Below, one piece after another: positions 8,201 to 10,647 of a stretch of DNA of 10,647 bases. Source of the stretch: Temnopleurus reevesii (Eukaryota > Echinodermata > Echinoidea > Temnopleuroida > Temnopleuridae); the NCBI GenBank assembly GCA_036244855.1, contig BQKZ01010044.1, positions 9,046 through 19,692 of the forward strand, read 5' to 3'. The notes beneath the pieces were generated by a model, which saw only the letters and a program-made list of their open reading frames with translations, ran no database searches and was not told where the DNA came from. Positions within the stretch are counted from its first letter, which is position 1; every line of letters starts with the position of its first letter. Position numbers and translations under genes: made by a program.

Positions 8201-9732
8201 CTCGAGGTTCTTCATTGTCACGTGCCATGTTCCCGGCTGAAATGAAATGTTCATAAACGGGAGATAATGAAAATATATTTTTGAGGCAGTGGGCTGTATT
8301 GTGCATATGATATGAGTTTGTAATCCAAGATGACATAGGGGGTGTTGCACAAAAGTTGCAACTGATTGCAAGTTGCAGCTGATCGGAACGTACCAATGAA
8401 AATCATTCTTTCATGCGCGTCTTGTTAAATGCGCATACCGTGTGCGAATTGAAATGCGCGTTACAATTTCCAAAGTTGCAATTGATTTGCAGTTGATTTT
8501 GAGCAACACCCCTAAGCGTAAGAAGCACTAACTCTTTGTATGTGGACATTAAAGACTGGTTCCGGATCGAGGTCAAGAGGCAAGTGACTGTTGTTACACG
8601 TGGCTTTGGGTCAGCGGAGCGGTCAAACTGCTGTCGCCATAACCCCCGGAGACGTTTGTCCGCGCGTGGTGCGTTGCGGTGATTAATCAGCGACTGGCCG
8701 GTCGTTGATGAATTATCTGTCTTAAATCGCTTGCAATATACTGGATCAATGAGTTTATAGATTTCAGGCTATTCTAGTTTGGGCCAAATGTTTAGAATAA
8801 TGGTCATATTGCACCTGCTGAATCAGCTAAATTTTATTACGATTCTCGACAATGTTAGCCATTGCTTCTAATATTCCTGATGGGTTTAGACCCAGAACGA
8901 AGATTACTCACTTCAGTTAGAATCACTAAACTAAGTTGAAACGTAAGTGTGATTCCGTGTATTCTTCTAAAACTCCACTATGACATAATGATGGTGACAA
9001 CTGTATGTATATATGTTTATGACTAAAACTACGATTAATGCGATGTTGAAAAGGGGTGCAAGGAAAATATGATCGTCTATTCTGGTTGGAGGGGTAAAAC
9101 GGAGTGATGATCATTTAAGTAGGACAACAAACCCTTTACAAGATCGCTGGAGATTTCATGATTACATGGCTTGCCATAGATTTCACTAAAACACTCTACC
9201 AACATTTCCGTAGTTTTGTTCGCGTTGCGCGCATCTAAAAATCTACTCTGTGAAGTGCTTTTTGGTCTATTGTCCAGAGTGCCTAAGCTGGTGGCTTTGG
9301 CTTTATAATCCCTAATCCCTATCTTCATAATTGATTATTTATTATTCATTATTTATTTGGCATTTACTAGAAGACAAGAAACACGATGAATATATGATGA
9401 ATACAACAATGCAAAAATAAACAACAATCATGAGAGATTGAGAGAGAAAGATAAATGACCTCTAGAGAAGTTGAACAGAGATAGGGCTAATAACGTACCT
9501 GAATCAGGTCGGGGAACCTGAAGTCCATCTTTTGCCTTCCTAGATCGGTCACGGCAACGGACGTCGATTGACGGTTGTAGACCCGGCCGGATGGGTCCCG
9601 GAGCTCGATGAGGACGGGGTCGTGATCCCAACACACCCGAAACGTCGTGGAACGGCCGATGGTCCCGTCAATGAAAACGGGTATGGTCAGGTTGTCAAAG
9701 GGACGGACGTTTTCAATGTCCCGACGATAAAC
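4472..9732 (-). CDS. CLCA: CLCA-family calcium-activated chloride channel regulator, C-terminal 554 residues (5 exons, 5' partial)
   Basis: The spliced CDS is complement(4472..5241, 5885..6106, 7028..7186, 7957..8236, 9499..9732), 1665 nt, giving 554 residues and a TAG stop. All four introns are GT-AG and the phases (0, 1, 1, 1) join without a frameshift. CLCA proteins are secreted or membrane-anchored, self-cleaving metallohydrolases that modulate calcium-activated chloride currents (TMEM16A for human CLCA1). Seen here in order: the beta-sandwich region after the VWA domain (residues 1-224), the family-diagnostic ADVRKNDGIYS block (173-183), an FN3-like domain (about 262-385), a Gly/Pro-rich linker (about 398-473), a transmembrane helix (about 481-505) and a basic tail. 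Family members run to about 900 residues, so the HExxH-bearing N-terminal domain and the VWA/MIDAS domain should lie to the right of the window. The family is clear, but which paralogue (CLCA1, 2 or 4 type) cannot be said, and invertebrate copies need not be one-to-one orthologues. Confidence 0.9.
4864..4881 (-). repeat. Hexamer repeat inside coding exon E (Gly-Thr repeat)
   Basis: The plus strand reads CCCAGT, CCCAGT, CCCAGC: three hexamers in a row, read on the minus strand as alternating GGG and ACT codons (Gly-Thr). It lies in the extracellular linker between the FN3 domain and the membrane helix. Since the unit is six bases, length changes by slippage would keep the frame. Confidence 0.8.
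5242..5884 (-). other. CLCA intron D-E
   Basis: A 643-bp AT-rich intron with donor GTCAGT and acceptor TTTTTTTACCAG. It is the only intron in the window in which I see no palindromic element. Confidence 0.7.
5885..6106 (-). CDS. CLCA: CLCA exon D: start of FN3-like domain
   Basis: This exon encodes the end of D225, residues 226-298, and one base of A299. The acceptor is TATCCTGACAG. Two donors are possible four bases apart: ACTG|GTCAGT, ending at 5885, or GTCA|GTAATT. The first was chosen because only it joins in frame to exon E and yields YETGTA-SGYEIRYS, matching vertebrate DHGTA..YIIRIS. The core SFPPARISDLEV..RIRWTAMGDNYETGTA corresponds to the CLCA signature FPPxxIxDLxA..LxWTAPGxDxDxGxA at the start of the fibronectin type III-like domain. 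A Pro-rich lead-in (EQPPAIVTIDPF) precedes it. Confidence 0.9.
6270..6437. mobile_element. Foldback element with ~54-bp arms (CLCA intron C-D)
   Basis: The left arm 6271-6324 and right arm 6382-6435 are inverted copies. Matched blocks are CCTTTGCGTTTTTA, CCTGCGTCGGC and TTTTTGGAAATTAAAAACG, with a short mismatched block between the last two. The loop is about 57 nt. There is no coding capacity, and the open frames crossing it are accidental. In RNA it would form a long hairpin. Confidence 0.8.
6553..6650. mobile_element. Possible hAT-like short element (CLCA intron C-D)
   Basis: The left end CAGGGCCGTCGCTAGC and right end ACACGGCCCTG form a 9-bp inverted repeat (CAGGGCCGT). CAG..CTG ends are typical of hAT transposons. 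The 8-bp flanks GGACAAGG and GAAAAAGT agree only partly, so a target duplication is not convincing. On the minus strand two AATAAA hexamers lie inside it (6570-6575 and 6583-6588). Confidence 0.35.
6856..6986. mobile_element. Palindromic element, family 'GGTCACATAGG', copy 2 (in CLCA intron C-D)
   Basis: The left end reads CCCCAGTCACACAGGACCCC and the right end, reversed, CCCTAGTCACATAGGACCCT. Both are followed inward by GGAAG and by degenerate ATTCAACACGA-like sequence. The right half (ACAAAGAGTCGTGTT, AATCGTGTTGCTTCC) is nearly identical to the right half of the copy at 1406-1553. The centre carries a T run at 6902-6913. An 11-bp direct repeat CATCATGTTCA flanks it at 6838 and 6992, slightly outside the inverted ends. 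Confidence 0.7.
7028..7186 (-). CDS. CLCA: CLCA exon C: conserved ADVRKNDGIYS block
   Basis: This exon encodes the last two bases of G172, residues 173-224, and one base of D225. The acceptor is TTGCTTCACAG and the donor is TTGGG|GTACGT. The sequence ADVRKNDGIYSAYFTDF then SEEGNYQLEMNVV is the most strongly conserved CLCA segment in the window; the vertebrate equivalent is GADVIKNDGIYSRYFFSF. It was too short to stand out as an open frame and was found by following the phase-1 end of exon B. The remainder (RHGVSTQERPNWMASG) is the variable stretch before the FN3 domain. Confidence 0.9.
7213..7350. mobile_element. Foldback element 1 in CLCA intron B-C
   Basis: It has a perfect 20-bp inverted repeat (7236-7255 and 7287-7306, GACTGGTATCAGTTCTTGTG) with a 31-nt loop. 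Outside the stem the right flank GTCGTTCTTAAAGTCATTC continues into TTAACTTGG..TGCCC. This is a reversed copy of the left end of the element at 7420-7591, so the two belong to one family. The outer left arm is worn. Confidence 0.7.
7420..7591. mobile_element. Foldback element 2 in CLCA intron B-C
   Basis: The ends GGACGGTGTTTCACCAA and, reversed, GGACAGTGTTTCACCCAA are inverted repeats of about 18 bp. An inner pair GAACGACTTTA (7454-7464) and TAAAGTCGTTC (7546-7556) continues the palindrome. Its left end matches the reversed right end of the element at 7213-7350 (CCAAGTTA..GA..CTTTAAGAACGAC). Confidence 0.65.
7589..7910 (-). repeat. Degraded tandem copies of the end of CLCA exon B and its splice donor
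   Basis: Within intron B-C there are diverged copies of the exon B 3' end. 7589-7632 (CCGGTAT..TAACCTGAA..) parallels 7962-8011, including exact TAACCTGAA. 7687-7707 (GACTTATCAGCACCAGTAT) parallels the exon/donor junction GACTTACCAACACCGGTAT at 7950-7968. 7880-7891 (TTCGGACGATCA) matches 8001-8012 exactly. Spacing between neighbouring units is about 57-58 bp. The copies have lost the donor GT (GTAAGT has become ATAAGT or AGAGAG) and the reading frame. The array is interrupted by the element at 7712-7853. Confidence 0.6.
7712..7853. mobile_element. 142-bp inverted-repeat element inserted in the exon-B-derived array
   Basis: It has perfect 10-bp ends: GGCTTAGGAA at 7712-7721 and TTCCTAAGCC at 7844-7853. 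Its length accounts for the extra ~145 bp between two repeat units that otherwise sit 58 bp apart, which supports a real insertion. GTG occurs at 7709-7711 and at 7855-7857, one base off a clean 3-bp duplication. The interior holds C-rich and G-rich stretches and no frame. Confidence 0.5.
7957..8236 (-). CDS. CLCA: CLCA exon B: beta-sandwich region, GTW..N..Q motif
   Basis: This exon encodes residues 79-171 plus the first base of codon 172. The acceptor is TTTCATTTCAG before CCGGGAACATGG and the donor is GTGTTG|GTAAGT. It starts PGTWHVTMKNLEQPLQSFELDVFSAAS, parallel to the GxWTYTLxNxxxxxQALKVTVTSRAS segment of vertebrate CLCAs. It continues VKQGEMPVMDASVTVSVDRP, parallel to VKQGFYPILNATVTATVEPE. 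It ends in LRDTGVG, whose last glycine codon is split by the intron. Degraded copies of this exon's last ~60 bp and donor lie in the following intron (see the repeat at 7589-7910). Confidence 0.9.
8338..8512. mobile_element. MITE, family 'GTTGCAACTGATTGC', copy 2 (in CLCA intron A-B)
   Basis: This is the reverse complement of the copy at 3446-3626, with matching GTGCGTCTTGTTAAATG-like core and ends. It is bounded by TA at 8336-8337 and at 8513-8514, which fits a TA target duplication and a Tc1/mariner-type origin. The ends read GGGGGTGTTGC and, reversed, GGGGTGTTGC. It sits about 100 bp upstream of exon B in the direction of transcription, and does not touch the splice sites. Confidence 0.8.
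8570..8715. other. CpG-rich patch with 32-bp imperfect palindrome (CLCA intron A-B)
   Basis: A GC- and CpG-rich stretch stands out from the AT-rich intron (GGAGCGGTCAAACTGC, CCCCGGAGACG, CCGCGCGTGG). It ends in an imperfect palindrome centred on GGCC at 8696-8699 (8682-8713, ATTAATCAGCGACTGGCC then its mirror). A regulatory site or another worn element are both possible; there is no tRNA-like or coding signal. Confidence 0.35.
8726..9498 (-). other. Rest of CLCA intron A-B, no further element recognised
   Basis: Intronic, AT-rich. Minus-strand open frames at 8926-9114 and 9077-9328 show no CLCA similarity and have no fitting splice phases. Exon A joins exon B directly to restore FPDLIQ-PGTWHV, so no exon is missing here. 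Confidence 0.6.
9499..9732 (-). CDS. CLCA: CLCA exon A: first exon in window, post-VWA beta-sandwich region
   Basis: This exon encodes residues 1-78 of the partial product, from VYRRDIENVRPF to DFRFPDLIQ. The acceptor is ATGCATGCAG before GTTTATCG and the donor is CAG|GTACGT; both ends are phase 0. The stretch NLTIPVFIDGTIGRSTTFRVCW followed by LIELRDPSGRVY matches the CLCA pattern in which a strand reading V-x-D-x-T-x-G-x-x-T-x-F-x-V-x-W precedes IILFDPxGRxY. N14 lies in an NLT sequon, the only N-glycosylation site I see in the window. This segment directly follows the VWA domain in known CLCAs. Plus-strand open frames here are antisense shadows. Confidence 0.88.
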
Positions 9733-9802
9733 CTGCATGCATACAATGAGATCATTATCATTCAATAGCGATGTAATTGAAATCATGATGCTGCTATATC
9801 GT

Positions 9803-10222
9803 CCGCGTTTTCACGAGAACCAAAGGATATTGTTGCGTGAAGACAAAGTAATTCCGACATAACGCCAATTCAACGGGCATCCTATCGAACAACGCGTTAA
9901 TTCTATAGAAGGACACGCTCCTATGGATCTGTAACTCATTTCGCGTAACAAGACCCTCTGGCTCCCGTCACTTCGTGAAAATACGGACGATGTGAACATC
10001 ATGTTGCACCATTTATAGTCGATAAACATAATCATCCGTGTTTTCACGAAGTGACGGATGTTAATGTTAGCGTTACATGACGACAAGGCAAGATCGATAA
10101 ATAGAATAGTTCAAAGGGTGTCTTACTGACATCTTTGTTGATAGAAGATCTCGCTGAATCAATCGATTTGTGAGATGTGTGGGTTTCAGTTCTCTTTGGC
10201 TACCGTCACTTCGTAAAAACAC
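9803..10222. repeat. Cluster of 'CCGTCACTTCGTGAAAACACGG' repeats in both orientations
   Basis: A strong inverted pair lies at 9965-9991 and 10031-10057 (27 bp, two mismatches, CCGTCACTTCGTGAAAA shared). A third copy at about 10204-10220 is in the same orientation as the first, and both are preceded by CTNTGGCTNC. A weaker reversed copy is at about 9804-9824 (CGTCCGCGTTTTCACGAGAA). These lie in the intron upstream of exon A and suggest one or two worn palindromic elements. Confidence 0.65.
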
Positions 10223-10647
10223 GAAAACCTTTAAGAATTTTGCATGCTCTTGAACGTATTCATGAATGCACTACCAGTGAGAGCCTAGTCAATTAGCAAT
10301 CTATATACGCTCTATCTCGGTCAAAAGGACTTGGAACACGATATAAACTATTTCAGAAAGATTCAGTGAGCCAGAGACAATGGAACCGTCCGCCGTGTAT
10401 TCAATTGTGCGGAAACAACAATCGAAAGCCGGTTCCGATTTGAATGGCATTACAAAGGATCATTGAATTCGCGTTTGACTTAACTTTTGTGTCACTAGTT
10501 AGAACGGTGACGTAGATTGTGACTTAAGGTATCCCTTTAAGGTATTCCAAACTTGACCACAACGATCGAAAATATCCCTGCTCTTAGACCCTGAGCTGAG
10601 ACTCCGGAGGGAAAACTTCTTAGCTCATTTTGACAGCATTTAAACAG
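10223..10647. other. Part of the intron upstream of exon A; no exon seen
   Basis: I looked for the preceding CLCA exon (end of the VWA domain) on the minus strand and did not find one, so it should lie beyond the right edge. The only pattern is a short direct repeat, TTAAGGTATCCC and TTAAGGTATTCC (about 10525-10549). Confidence 0.45.

Noticed and set aside
8064..8396. Minus-strand 110-residue frame overlapping exon B
   Set aside because: Wrong frame relative to exon B; its start lies in a MITE and it lacks CLCA similarity.
9077..9328. Minus-strand 83-residue frame as an extra exon or a small gene
   Set aside because: Exons A and B join directly in phase with continuous CLCA sequence, and the frame has no recognisable family.
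1..10647. A new defence or mobile gene system
   Set aside because: The only protein-coding signal is a CLCA gene. The elements found are short and non-coding, with no transposase, integrase, reverse transcriptase or phage-like gene.

Overview
The window looks like animal nuclear DNA. One gene is split into exons with clean GT-AG introns, and its flanks and introns are AT-rich and full of short palindromic elements, a GA microsatellite and homopolymer runs. The many small inverted-repeat elements and the type of gene suggest a marine invertebrate. An echinoderm or another invertebrate deuterostome is my guess, but nothing in the sequence fixes the species.

The only gene I can support lies on the minus strand. 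It is the 3' half of a CLCA-family gene (calcium-activated chloride channel regulator). Five exons, read right to left (9732-9499, 8236-7957, 7186-7028, 6106-5885, 5241-4472), join in one frame into 554 codons plus a TAG stop. They cover the post-VWA beta-sandwich region, the conserved ADVRKNDGIYS block, a fibronectin type III-like domain, a glycine/proline-rich linker, one transmembrane helix and a lysine-rich cytoplasmic tail. The N-terminal metallopeptidase-like and VWA parts must lie beyond the right edge.

Layout: 1-880 is non-coding, with a poly-C start and a dispersed repeat. 881-1106 is a MITE-like element with perfect 20-bp ends. 1406-1553 is a palindromic element carrying an 11-bp tandem array. 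1640-1810 is GC-rich repetitive DNA. 1900-3440 is AT-rich with nothing recognised. 3446-3626 is a MITE whose end is caught in a 95-bp duplication interrupted by an N. 3796-4471 is 3' flank or 3' UTR with a GA microsatellite. 4472-9732 is the CLCA exons and introns, and 9733-10647 is part of the next upstream intron.

Every intron except D-E carries palindromic insertions. Intron B-C is the most unusual. It holds degraded tandem copies of the end of exon B, including its splice donor; a 142-bp inverted-repeat element sits inside that array, and two related foldback elements lie next to it. Two element families (3446/8338 and 1406/6856) occur both outside and inside the gene. I found no prokaryotic genes, CRISPR, tRNA, rRNA or viral genes.
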